64,000 nucleotides of DNA, taken from the NCBI GenBank assembly GCA_963977425.1, contig CAXBOO010000003.1, forward strand, positions 372,001-436,000, read 5' to 3'. Below, piece after piece: positions 9,108 through 19,200 of this stretch (within the stretch, counting starts at the first letter, position 1; the number at the start of each line of letters is the position of its first letter). Both the position numbers and the translations under genes were made by a program. Under the pieces are notes generated by a model, which had not been told where the DNA came from, made no database searches, and saw only the letters and a program-made list of their open reading frames with translations. Source of the stretch: CAXBOO01 sp963977425 (GTDB taxonomy: Bacteria; Bacteroidota; Bacteroidia; Flavobacteriales_D; Luteibaculaceae).

Positions 9108-9291
9108 CGTTTTCTTTAATTTTTCGTTCTAGTTTTCCTACTTTAATTTCCAAACGTGTGAGGTAAATAAAAATACCGCAAAGCACTATGAGTGCAACCC
9201 ACACAAAAACACCATACTTGGTGTCAAACTCACCGTTTCCAGCTTGCAAAAGGCCAGAAATGAGTAATAATGGTAGAATATTAATCTTCAT
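9097..9291 (-). CDS. ccmD: CcmD-like small haem-export membrane protein
   Basis: 64 residues: a short hydrophobic N-terminus, one clear membrane helix (YGVFVWVALIVLCGIFIYL) and a charged cytoplasmic tail (KVGKLERKIKENDEA). This fits CcmD, which helps release holo-CcmE from the CcmABC complex. The call rests on size, topology and its place between ccmC and ccmE, with 11-base overlaps on both sides, because CcmD is poorly conserved. Confidence 0.75.
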   Translation of the reverse strand: MKINILPLLLISGLLQAGNGEFDTKYGVFVWVALIVLCGIFIYLTRLEIKVGKLERKIKENDEA

Positions 9292-10333
9292 CGTTTACTT
9301 GATATTCAATGTTTTTAAGTCGCAATTTCAATTGCGTAATCCATGCTCCTACGAGTGTGAAACCGATTATGGCCGGGTAAAACAACATGCGCAAGGTAGA
9401 ATCTAAGTCGTAAGCACTGAATGCTGGATTTCCACCATTTCCAGGGTGCAATGAATCTGTGAAACGTGGTAAAACCTGTATAAACACAATGTAAATCACA
9501 AAGGCAAATATGTTGTACACGGCTGATAGCCTAGCTCGTTTATCGTCTTCTTTGATAGAACTTCTTAATACCAAATACGCTACATAAACCAATGCGCCTA
9601 CCACAGCACCATTCAGTTTCGGATCGTTTACCCAATATGCTCCCCATGTATTCTTTGCCCAAATACTACCTGTAATGATTCCCAACGTAGTAAACATCAT
9701 TGCCGTTTCCACTAAAAAAGAGGCTCGCCAATCGTGAATTAATTTTTCAGTTCTTAAATAAATGATACTGTAAATGGTACTGAACAACAACAAAATCATG
9801 GTAACCATCCACATGGTAACATGGAAATTCAGATTTCGAATGCTTTCATATAATATATTCTGGAAAGGCAAACTTGCGTAATGGTCTGGGACCAAGAATT
9901 TTTTTGGAAAAGGATTAGCATCATCGTACGCAGCATCCAAAACACCAATATGTTTCATTGACATGGCATCAGGATAGAATAATTTCCCTCCTTTTGTAGT
10001 TACCATGTACAAATGATAGTACGTATGGCTTGTAGTATCTGGCTGCGGAAAATACAAGCGGACTTTATTGTGACTCAACACTGTAGCGCCACTGTAATGA
10101 ATGTTGTTTTTTTGATTGGGCGATGTTAACCAACAAAGCAATTCAACGTTTTCAAGGTCAGCATTGTAAGTATCTACTTCAACAACTAATTTATTATCAT
10201 CAAATACTTGCTTTACACCTGTGATTCCAGGAGCCAACGGAAGCGTGAAAGTAAACCACGTAACTAGGGTAAGAAGTACCACACTTAGGGCCTTCCACCA
10301 ATGCTTTTTTAATACACTCATTACTCTCGCCAA
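9281..10333 (-). CDS. ccmC: CcmC-type haem handling protein with periplasmic insert
   Basis: 350 residues against ~220-245 for classical CcmC. The first membrane helix is at about 16-33 and is followed by a ~120-residue soluble insert (about 38-160). The usual CcmC core then runs from 165 to 340, with H171 in NFHVTMW as a probable haem ligand. The WWD-equivalent is IWAKNTWGAYWVNDPKLNG (224-242), in which a Trp-Trp pair and the following Trp of the proteobacterial motif are replaced. CcmC presents haem to CcmE. The start overlaps ccmB by 13 bases and the end overlaps ccmD by 11. Confidence 0.88.
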   Translation of the reverse strand: MARVMSVLKKHWWKALSVVLLTLVTWFTFTLPLAPGITGVKQVFDDNKLVVEVDTYNADLENVELLCWLTSPNQKNNIHYSGATVLSHNKVRLYFPQPDTTSHTYYHLYMVTTKGGKLFYPDAMSMKHIGVLDAAYDDANPFPKKFLVPDHYASLPFQNILYESIRNLNFHVTMWMVTMILLLFSTIYSIIYLRTEKLIHDWRASFLVETAMMFTTLGIITGSIWAKNTWGAYWVNDPKLNGAVVGALVYVAYLVLRSSIKEDDKRARLSAVYNIFAFVIYIVFIQVLPRFTDSLHPGNGGNPAFSAYDLDSTLRMLFYPAIIGFTLVGAWITQLKLRLKNIEYQVNDED

Positions 10334-11034
10334 AGGTAGGGAAATAATACACTTACCAACAGGATTGTCAAAACATTCAATGCTAATAAAGCATAGGCAT
10401 ATGGTGCATTAACTGTAGACGAAATATCGCCCAAAGCATAAAAAAACAAACGCGTAGAAAAAAGCAATCCCGGAAGGATGATTGGGAAGCCCAAAATGGC
10501 CGTTAATCCAAGGGCACTTCCAGCACTATGCCCTATACCTCCTACAAAAGTTAAAACAGCCGAAAGATTTATTGCTCCTAACATTATTGCTGCAACCAAA
10601 AAAATATGATTAGCCTCTAAAGGCGAATAAGAAAACACAATACAAAAGGCTGCAAAGGCTAGTGATGCGAGAATGCTCAAAAAAATCGCATTAAAAATCA
10701 GCTTAGAGAAAATGAATTCCAATGGAGAAACATATTGTTTCAACCACAAAACACGCTCTTGACTTTCATTACTGAACGACTTAGCACACAATTGAAAACC
10801 ACCAAACACCACACTTATCCAATAAAAAACACTGAACAACTGATTATCATTCAAGTCTTTTTTCAATAAATAAATAGTGAAAACAGTAGCCACCATGAAG
10901 AGTAAGCTTTGGCTTATCATGCTTTGCTCTTTTTTTTCCAAAAGGATGTCCTTTTGTATCAATGCCCAAACTACGTTTCTTCTCACTAGTGCAAAAAAGC
11001 AGATTTTTTTCAATTGTTTTAAACACTTAGCCAA
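10321..11034 (-). CDS. ccmB: CcmB-type haem exporter membrane subunit
   Basis: 237 residues from the ATG, with six hydrophobic segments. The cytoplasmic N-terminus LIQKDILLEKKEQ and the ESQERVLWLKQYVSPLEFIFSKL loop are typical of CcmB, the membrane partner of the CcmA ATPase. The family normally begins close to the LIQKDILLE stretch, so the in-frame GTG at 10986 is a plausible alternative start; it would leave 83 rather than 35 bases to dnaE. This is the first gene of the minus-strand ten-gene unit. No ccmA lies in the window. Confidence 0.85.
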   Translation of the reverse strand: MAKCLKQLKKICFFALVRRNVVWALIQKDILLEKKEQSMISQSLLFMVATVFTIYLLKKDLNDNQLFSVFYWISVVFGGFQLCAKSFSNESQERVLWLKQYVSPLEFIFSKLIFNAIFLSILASLAFAAFCIVFSYSPLEANHIFLVAAIMLGAINLSAVLTFVGGIGHSAGSALGLTAILGFPIILPGLLFSTRLFFYALGDISSTVNAPYAYALLALNVLTILLVSVLFPYLWRE

Positions 11035-11069
11035 AAATCGTCTCTAGAAGCCTACTTTTATTTTCGACT

Positions 11070-14000
11070 ATGTATTTAATCTTCGATACCGAAACAACTG
11101 GCTTAGCCCAAAACTACAAAGCTTCCATTCAAGACACGGACAATTGGCCTAGAATGGTACAATTAGCTTGGCAATTGCACGATTTTGATGGAAAACTGGT
11201 TAATCGCGGCAATTTCATAGTCAAACCCGATGGATACGACATTCCTTTTGCTTCGCAAAAAATACATGGTATTAGTACCGCTATTGCTGAAGAAAAAGGT
11301 ATCCCCATCAAAGAAGTACTTGACAAATTTCATGAAGACCTAGCCAAAGCTGAATACATCATTGGCCATAATATCGAATTCGACATCAATGTTGTTGGTT
11401 GTGAGTGTTTTCGTTACGATTATGATGCCATAGTAACCAAGAAAAAGTCGCTAGACACAATGCTGTTGGCGACGGAATATTGCGCACTCCCTGGCGGTAG
11501 AGGCGGCTCATTTAAGTGGCCAAATCTTGATCAGCTCCATGTTAAACTTTTTGGAGAAAGTTTTGATGCGGCTCACGATGCTGCATACGATGTGCATGCT
11601 ACTTCCAAATGTTTCTTTGGACTGTTAACAGAAAATGTAGTAAAACCGAAAGGTGGTATTGCTACCAATGATGTTCATTATGAAGCTCCAAACTTAGAAA
11701 TAGCCAATTTTGATATTGAAAGTGATACCGAAACAATTCCTGCGGTTGATGCCAATATTGATATCGCTGCTTCTAGCGTACCTGCTGAACTAAAAGACAC
11801 TCCTTTTGTTCATTTGCACTGTAGAAGTCAATATTCCATTCTACAATCTACATCCGATATTAAAGGATTAGTAGGAATGGCTGCCGAGCAAGGTAGCAAA
11901 GCTGTTGCACTTGTAGATTCAGGTAATTTATACGGTGCATTCCACTTTGTAAAAGCAGCAGCAAGTGCTGGACTGCAAGCCATCATTGGAATAGAACTTA
12001 ATATTTGCGAAAATCATTTGGACAAATCCAAAAAAGACGATGGTTTTCCAATTGTACTCATTGCCAAAAACAAAGCTGGTTACAAAAACTTAGTCAAATT
12101 AAGTTCAAAAGCTTTCACTGAAGGATTCTACTATGTTCCACGTATCGATAGAAAAACCCTTTTAGAATACAAAGAAGATATTATTGTACTTACTGGTGGT
12201 TTATGGGGAGAAGTTCCTTTTAAAATTCTAAACATCGGTATCAAACAAGCTGAAGAAAGTTTTGCTTGGTGGAAAAACAATTTCGGAGAAAATTTCTACG
12301 CCGAGTTACAGCGCCATCACATTGAAGAAGAACAAGTTGTAAATAATGAATTACTAAGACTTTGCGACAAATACGATGTAAAATACATAGCAACAAACAA
12401 CACGTATTACACCAAAAAAGACAGCGCTAATGCACACGACATTCTACTTTGTGTAAAAGATGCCGATTACCAAAGCAGACCAAAAAAATACTTTGGATCT
12501 AGAGGACGTGAATTCCGATTTGGCTTGCCCAACGAAGAATATTACATGAAAAGTCCTGACGAGATGAAAATCTTGTTCGCCGACTTACCCAAAGCCATTT
12601 TAAATATTCAGGATATTGTCGACAAAATTGAACCTTTTGAATTAGCACAAGACATACTGCTTCCTATTTTTGATATTCCCGAAGAGTTTAAAGACCCTGA
12701 GGATGAAAAAGATGGAGGGAAACGAGGTGAAAATGCTTATTTGAGACATCTTACTTACGAAGGTGCTAAAAAACGTTACGGCAATATCACCGATGAAATT
12801 CGAGAACGATTGGATTTCGAACTTCAAATTATCGCCAACTCAGGATACCCTGGTTATTTCCTAATTGTAGAAGATTTTATTAGAGAAGCTCGTAGAATGG
12901 GTGTTTGGGTTGGTCCAGGCCGTGGATCTGCTGCAGGTAGTGCGGTGGCCTATTGTGTTACCATTACCAACGTTGATCCAATTAAGTACGACCTACTTTT
13001 TGAGCGTTTTCTGAATCCAGATCGTGTATCCATGCCCGATATTGATATCGATTTTGATGATGAAGGTCGACAAAAAGTTATCGATTACGTTATTGATAAA
13101 TACGGAAGCCAGCAAGTTGCCCAAATTATCACCTATGGTACCATGGCGGCAAAATCGGCATTGCGCGATACTGCTAGAGCATTAGAATTGCCATTAAACG
13201 AAGCAACAAAACTTACCAAATTGGTTCCAGGTACCCTAAGTTTAGCTAAGGTATTTGGACTTAATGAAAAAGAACTTCGTGCTAAAATCAATAAGGACGA
13301 AGAAATGCAAAATGCCCAAATGCTGATTAAATTAGCAGGCGGTCACGATTTGCAAGGTCATACTATCCAACAAGCGCAATTGCTTGAAGGATCAGTTCGA
13401 AATACAGGTATACACGCCTGTGGGGTCATCATCACGCCCGACGATCTTACCAATTTTGTTCCTGTAGCGAAGTCGAAGGATAGTGAAATGTACTGTACCC
13501 AATTCGACAACTCTGTTGTCGAAGATGCAGGACTTTTAAAAATGGACTTTTTGGGGTTGAAGACATTAACCCTAATTAAAGATGCCATTGAAATTGTAAG
13601 AGAGCGACATGGTATAGACATCGATCCTGATGAAATTCCTTTAGACGATCTTACAACCTATGAATTGTTCCAACGCGGCGAAACCATTGGTGTTTTCCAG
13701 TACGAAAGCCCTGGAATGCAGAAGCACTTAAAAGGCTTAAAACCAACCAATTTCGCCGATCTTATTGCCATGAACGCCCTATATCGACCTGGGCCAATGG
13801 AATACATACCTAGTTTTATTAAACGAAAACACGGTACAGAGGAAATTATATACGATTTAGACGCTTGTAAAGAACATCTAGAAGAAACCTACGGTATTAC
13901 GGTATACCAAGAGCAAGTGATGCTCTTATCGCAAAAGCTGGCTAATTTCACTAAAGGTGAAGCCGATACTTTGCGTAAAGCCATGGGTAAAAAGAAACTC

Positions 14001-15344
14001 GATCTTTTGGCTCAACTAAAACCGAAATTTCTAGATCAAGGTGCTGAAAATGGACACGCTAAAGATACCTTAGATAAAATCTGGAAAGATTGGGAGGCAT
14101 TTGCATCCTACGCTTTCAACAAGTCTCACTCTACATGTTATGCATTTGTAGCGTTTCAGACTGCATATTTGAAAGCCAACTACCCTGCCGAATATATGGC
14201 TTCGGTATTATCCAACAACCTGAACGACATCAAGAAGGTTACTTTCTATATGGAAGAATGCCAACATCTTGGCATACAAGTTCTTAGTCCGGATGTAAAT
14301 GAAAGTAATTACCAATTTAGCGTTAACAAAGAAGGCAACATTCGCTTTGGAATGGGAGCCATTAAAGGAGTCGGTAGAGCTGCAATTGAAAGCATTGTAA
14401 AAGAGCGAAATGCGAACGGGAGATTTACCGATATATTCGATTTTTTCAAACGAATAGATTACAAAAGCGTCAACAAAAAAGCATTGGAATCGTTATGTCT
14501 AGGCGGCGGATTTGATAATTTCGAGGAAATACATAGAGCACAATTAATAGAACCCAATGAGTCTGGACGAAATGGTTTGGACACATTGGTGCGTTTTGGT
14601 CAAGCCGTTAAGCAATCAGAAGATGCTCCACCTGACTTATTTGGAGACAGTGAAGAAGAACTAATTACATCTCCTGTTTTACCTGAAGTAAAGCCATGGA
14701 GTTCCTTATACGAGCTAAAATTAGAACGTGAAGTTGTAGGTTTTTACATTACCGGCCATCCTTTAGACATATACAAATACGAGATTTCTCATTTCTGTAA
14801 TGCCAACACTCAACACTTAAAAAATTTAGACGATGTCGTTGGAAAAACATTGAATATTGGTGGTACCATAACCGCTGTTTCCGAGAGAATCGATAAGAAA
14901 GGCAATCCGTTTGGACGCTTTGCTTTGGAAGATTACCACGGAGCCCATGAATTCATGCTTTTTGGTGAAGATTACTTGAAACAAAAAAATAAGTTGGTAG
15001 AAGGCGCCATGATGATGGTTACGATATTGGTAACCAGCAATCCGTTTTTTGATAGAAAAGAAGCCAAAATACAGCGCATGCTATTGATGAATGAGCTGTT
15101 GAATTCTCAATGCAAAAATCTTCAAATTATGATTCCAGCCGATAAGGTAGATGAAATATTTATTGAAAAAGTGAAGGACATTTTGCTAGAAGGACAAGGT
15201 TCTGTAGGATTAAAATTTACTATTTCCGATTCCAATGGCGTATTGTCAAACTTGAAATCGAACAGAAAAAATTACAGTGTTACCGGCGAAAAACTAACCA
15301 AATTAGAAAGCATACCTGGATTAACTTTTAAGCTGCACGCCTAA
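11070..15344 (+). CDS. dnaE: DNA polymerase III alpha subunit with fused DnaQ-type exonuclease
   Basis: 1424 residues. Residues 1-190 form a DEDDh 3'-5' exonuclease with all key residues visible: D6 and E8 in FDTETTG, D105 in HNIEFD, H169 and D174 in HDAAYD. The PHP domain starts at 246, but its metal site is incomplete (HLHCRS at 248-253, and VDSGN at 282-286 in place of the usual DHGN-like motif). The polymerase core follows, with PGRGSAAGSAVAY and catalytic aspartates D657 and D659 in MPDIDIDF. A helix-hairpin-helix region and an OB domain (GGTITAVSERIDKKGNPFGR) complete it. The replicase carries its own proofreader, a known arrangement in Bacteroidota. It is transcribed divergently from ccmB across a 35-base gap. 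Confidence 0.97.
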   Translation: MYLIFDTETTGLAQNYKASIQDTDNWPRMVQLAWQLHDFDGKLVNRGNFIVKPDGYDIPFASQKIHGISTAIAEEKGIPIKEVLDKFHEDLAKAEYIIGHNIEFDINVVGCECFRYDYDAIVTKKKSLDTMLLATEYCALPGGRGGSFKWPNLDQLHVKLFGESFDAAHDAAYDVHATSKCFFGLLTENVVKPKGGIATNDVHYEAPNLEIANFDIESDTETIPAVDANIDIAASSVPAELKDTPFVHLHCRSQYSILQSTSDIKGLVGMAAEQGSKAVALVDSGNLYGAFHFVKAAASAGLQAIIGIELNICENHLDKSKKDDGFPIVLIAKNKAGYKNLVKLSSKAFTEGFYYVPRIDRKTLLEYKEDIIVLTGGLWGEVPFKILNIGIKQAEESFAWWKNNFGENFYAELQRHHIEEEQVVNNELLRLCDKYDVKYIATNNTYYTKKDSANAHDILLCVKDADYQSRPKKYFGSRGREFRFGLPNEEYYMKSPDEMKILFADLPKAILNIQDIVDKIEPFELAQDILLPIFDIPEEFKDPEDEKDGGKRGENAYLRHLTYEGAKKRYGNITDEIRERLDFELQIIANSGYPGYFLIVEDFIREARRMGVWVGPGRGSAAGSAVAYCVTITNVDPIKYDLLFERFLNPDRVSMPDIDIDFDDEGRQKVIDYVIDKYGSQQVAQIITYGTMAAKSALRDTARALELPLNEATKLTKLVPGTLSLAKVFGLNEKELRAKINKDEEMQNAQMLIKLAGGHDLQGHTIQQAQLLEGSVRNTGIHACGVIITPDDLTNFVPVAKSKDSEMYCTQFDNSVVEDAGLLKMDFLGLKTLTLIKDAIEIVRERHGIDIDPDEIPLDDLTTYELFQRGETIGVFQYESPGMQKHLKGLKPTNFADLIAMNALYRPGPMEYIPSFIKRKHGTEEIIYDLDACKEHLEETYGITVYQEQVMLLSQKLANFTKGEADTLRKAMGKKKLDLLAQLKPKFLDQGAENGHAKDTLDKIWKDWEAFASYAFNKSHSTCYAFVAFQTAYLKANYPAEYMASVLSNNLNDIKKVTFYMEECQHLGIQVLSPDVNESNYQFSVNKEGNIRFGMGAIKGVGRAAIESIVKERNANGRFTDIFDFFKRIDYKSVNKKALESLCLGGGFDNFEEIHRAQLIEPNESGRNGLDTLVRFGQAVKQSEDAPPDLFGDSEEELITSPVLPEVKPWSSLYELKLEREVVGFYITGHPLDIYKYEISHFCNANTQHLKNLDDVVGKTLNIGGTITAVSERIDKKGNPFGRFALEDYHGAHEFMLFGEDYLKQKNKLVEGAMMMVTILVTSNPFFDRKEAKIQRMLLMNELLNSQCKNLQIMIPADKVDEIFIEKVKDILLEGQGSVGLKFTISDSNGVLSNLKSNRKNYSVTGEKLTKLESIPGLTFKLHA

Positions 15345-15346
15345 AA

Positions 15347-16267
15347 TCATTTCCACTTATCTGCAAATCGATTTTCTTCCGTTTTTAATTTAGTATTCCA
15401 TTCATTCAACTGATTTTCATTCAGATTTTCAGTTGTATGTTTCTTCAATCGTTTTAACTTTTGAAAGCCCTTGGTTTTCTCCTTCAACTCATCGGAAAAG
15501 AAACATTCCTGCACTTTTTCAAAAATATATTCTTGAGCTATTAATGATGGATGTGCCATATCATCGGCATAATATCGATAATCTCTCAACTCATCGTTTA
15601 CAATCTCATACGAAGGAAAATACATCACCCCTTCAACACTTTCGCTTACCTCATGCACAGTAGATAAAAGCAACGCTTTGCTCCTACTATTTTCTGTTAA
15701 ACCATCTTTAATATATTTCACCGGAGATACTGTAAATACAATGTTAATGCTGCTATTAACAGACTGTATTATAGAGCATATTTCCTTCATAATTTCCAGT
15801 AGTTGCATGAAAGAAAATGTGCGTTTTTCGAATAAACCAGCATGGCCTTTATGGTTGTTACTAACAACTTCATTTGCCGATTTCAACACATAATGCCACG
15901 TGCTACCAAAACTTATAAATATGGTTTTAGAAGTTTGAATCGATTCTGTTAATTTAAGGTGGCGACTTTTTATCGTTTCAACTAATTCTAATTTCGAATT
16001 CGAAAATAAGGATCCGTGGTATTGAAAATGCACCGTTTTTTTGTCTTTTTCGAAAAACAATTCAGGATGAATACTCCCTTTTAGTTGTTGCAATAATGAA
16101 TATGGATTGAATGATATTCCCAACGGATTCACCAAAGCTTCATTTTGTAACGAAGGATATCTAGACCCAATGTTTTCGGCAAAACACGAACCCAAAAAAA
16201 TGGTTTTATCGTTTGGCTGTAATTGCCAATCTATAAAAGGTAACGTTACCGATGTATTAAGTTTCAT
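15347..16267 (-). CDS. GSCFA domain protein
   Basis: 306 residues. The family-defining GSCFA motif is at residues 26-30 (FLGSCFAENIG), and the active-site-like SFGSTWHY and DDMAHPS segments follow. The fold is related to SGNH/GDSL-type hydrolases, and the family is common in Bacteroidota and Alphaproteobacteria with no settled substrate. The start codon overlaps the stop of the giant adhesin gene upstream by one base (TAATG), so translation is probably coupled. That links this enzyme to surface-protein biogenesis by context only. It converges with dnaE, with 2 bases between the stops. Confidence 0.85.
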   Translation of the reverse strand: MKLNTSVTLPFIDWQLQPNDKTIFLGSCFAENIGSRYPSLQNEALVNPLGISFNPYSLLQQLKGSIHPELFFEKDKKTVHFQYHGSLFSNSKLELVETIKSRHLKLTESIQTSKTIFISFGSTWHYVLKSANEVVSNNHKGHAGLFEKRTFSFMQLLEIMKEICSIIQSVNSSINIVFTVSPVKYIKDGLTENSRSKALLLSTVHEVSESVEGVMYFPSYEIVNDELRDYRYYADDMAHPSLIAQEYIFEKVQECFFSDELKEKTKGFQKLKRLKKHTTENLNENQLNEWNTKLKTEENRFADKWK

Positions 16268-19200
16268 TACTTCAATATGGTGATATAACCTGTTTTAGCT
16301 GCAGTTTCTCCATTCCAAAACAACACCTTAGCACGGTATACATATGTTTCATCATTTTGAACTTTGCCTTTGTAGGTTCCGTCCCAACCAAATCGGATGT
16401 CGTTCGTTATGAAAACCTCTTCTCCCCAACGGTTGAAGATGGCAAATTCATATAATTCTTTAATACCAAACCCACGTACAAATACAATATCATTGATGTT
16501 ATCATCATTTGGTGTAAATGCTTTTGGCACATCCATAGAATAACGTTCATCTACTGTAATACATGGTTTTATTTCTTTCGGATAACATCCGTTTTTATCT
16601 ACCAAAGTGATGTTGTAACAAATGCTCTTCAAAGGCTGAATGGTTTGAAAATCGCACGTTGTACAATTCAACCACGTATCTTCTGTCCACGTTATATCAA
16701 CATCCATATCAGGAGCTAAATCCATGTCGACAAATTCACCAATAATAATGGTGGTATCGCGTATAGGATTGAACGTGAAATCGCGATGTATGAACACCAA
16801 TACTTCGGTGCTATCGAAACACATAAACTCATTACCTACCACAACCTTGTAATAAGTTGTAGAGTCTGGGTTAACAACGATATCCGATACATTATCTAAA
16901 CCTAAAATTCCTGAAGATGGTGTCCACTTGTAAGAGTTCCCTCCTGTAGCTGTTATTACTGCTGTTTCGTAATTGCAAATTTCAACATCACCTGATGTAA
17001 CAATACTTGGAACTGGATGAACATTTACTTTTTTGAAAGTGGTATCGGCACATTTTTCTAGTCGATCGTAAACCACATAAGACATTATATAATCTCCAAC
17101 GCTTGCGTAAGTATAACTTGATAGAGGAAATAATGGAGCTGTACCGTCACCTGGATCATACAATTGATTCAGTCCTGAAGATGGGTTAGAAAGTTCAACT
17201 GTACTTGTCCCACAACTATCGACAATATTCATATCAAAACTTGCTTTTGGGTTGTCTACAATAATTTTTATTTCATCTGTTGATGTACATCCCGTAGCAT
17301 CAGTAGTTACTGTAAATGTATAGGTAACATCTTCTGTAGGAGTAACTGTTGAAGTAAATCCTGTAGGCAAAGTTTGGCTTGCGGGACTAACCGTCCAAGA
17401 GATGCGGTCTTCACCAACTACTGTTAAAGTATTGCTTTCTCCTAAACACAAACCTTCATCTTCAGATTTGGTATAAGGAGGTGCAGGATTGATTAGTATG
17501 GTAAAGTCGTCAGTTTGTTTGCATCGTGCAGAAAGATCAAACACTTCTATGCTACCATTATATGTGTCTGCTCCAGAATATGTATGAGTTGGAACTCTAT
17601 CTGTACTCGTCCCTCCATCACCAAAATCCCAAAAAATATTATCTCCAATAGAATTGTTTACTATTCCAATATCCAAGGTTACACAAGCCACTAAATCGTC
17701 TATTGAATAGTCTAACTTGGTTTTATCTCTACCTATATTTATCGTTTCTGTTGCTTGACAACCATTAGCGTTGGTTATCAAAACTGAATATGTAACCGAG
17801 TTTGAAGGATTCGCTTCAACGGTAGGCACATTCAATTCATTCAAGCTACCAGGTTCAGGATCGGTCCATTCATAGGTTTTACCACCACTAGCTGAAATAA
17901 CAATGGTTTCGCCTTCGCATAAGATACTATCAGGTGAAATACCTGTTACGGGTTCTGGAAAGACCCATAGTAGTTTATTAATTTGGTTTTCACATCCACT
18001 TTTATCATCCGAAATCTTTAAGGTAATAGAATACGTCCCTATGTTATAAAAGTTGGTGAAAGAAGGTTGATCAAAGTATGTTAATCCGAGTGGACTGACC
18101 GAAAATATTGATTCGTAATCTGTTCCGATAGAGATATCCGTAATAGTTACATTATCGGCTCCGCAGAGTGAGTCGTTGGGTATTTCGAAGTTTGCCAGAA
18201 TTTCATTCACAAAAATCTTTTTACTCAACAGTACATTGCAACCATTAGGATTAGCTGCAGTAATAGGGTCTAAAAATACCGATACAAAAACATCACCCGT
18301 AACGGTTGAATAAATATGTTTTTTAGATAATTCGAATGGACCTGCATATTCTGCAAAACCATCACCATATACATATTGAATTTCAGTCAAGTTTTGTGCG
18401 TTGATGACATCAATTTTAATTTCATCGCCCACACAGATTGTATCTTTATCTACAACCAACTCAGCAGCAGGACCACCTATGGTTAAAACATTTTCAATAC
18501 GAACTGAATCTGTACAGCCTGCTGGAGTTGTAACAACCAAACTAGCACCAAATGATCCTGGTGAGGTTTTCACTACAATTGCTGTATCCAATATACTCGG
18601 GTTTTCACCATCTACATACCATACATATTTATAATCATCGTACTTAGGTGTAATTATTGGGTACAACTCTGTTGCCAATGGTGGGCAATTAGATACTGCC
18701 GTTTCGGCTATAATATCAATTGATTGAGGTGTTGGCTCTATAATTACTGTATCGGTTAAAGTTATTTGCGCGTTGCAATTTAGATTGTCTGATACTTGTA
18801 AAGTAATGCTTAGTGTATCTGCCGATAAGCCCGATAATGTAGGGATGCTATCATTCGATGTGCCTCCATTCTCTAATAGCCATGTATAACTTAATGGTAT
18901 AGATGTTTGAGTGAGGTTGTTTATTTCCAAAGAATCGCCTGAACAGTATCGGTTTTTAGTTAAACTAAAATTAGGTTTAGGATCGGCTACGACGATGTTA
19001 ATCGGTACATTATTAGCTACAATTACAGGACAAATTAAACCCGAAATAGTATCTCTTGCTGTTGCATCAACAGTAACAGGATACGTACCATTGGATGATA
19101 AGCTAATTACATCTGGATCGTTGTTTGTAGAATGATTGAGCAATACTGAGCCACCTGGGTTCTTTACTCTCCATAATGTTGTATTGAACACCATGTCGTC

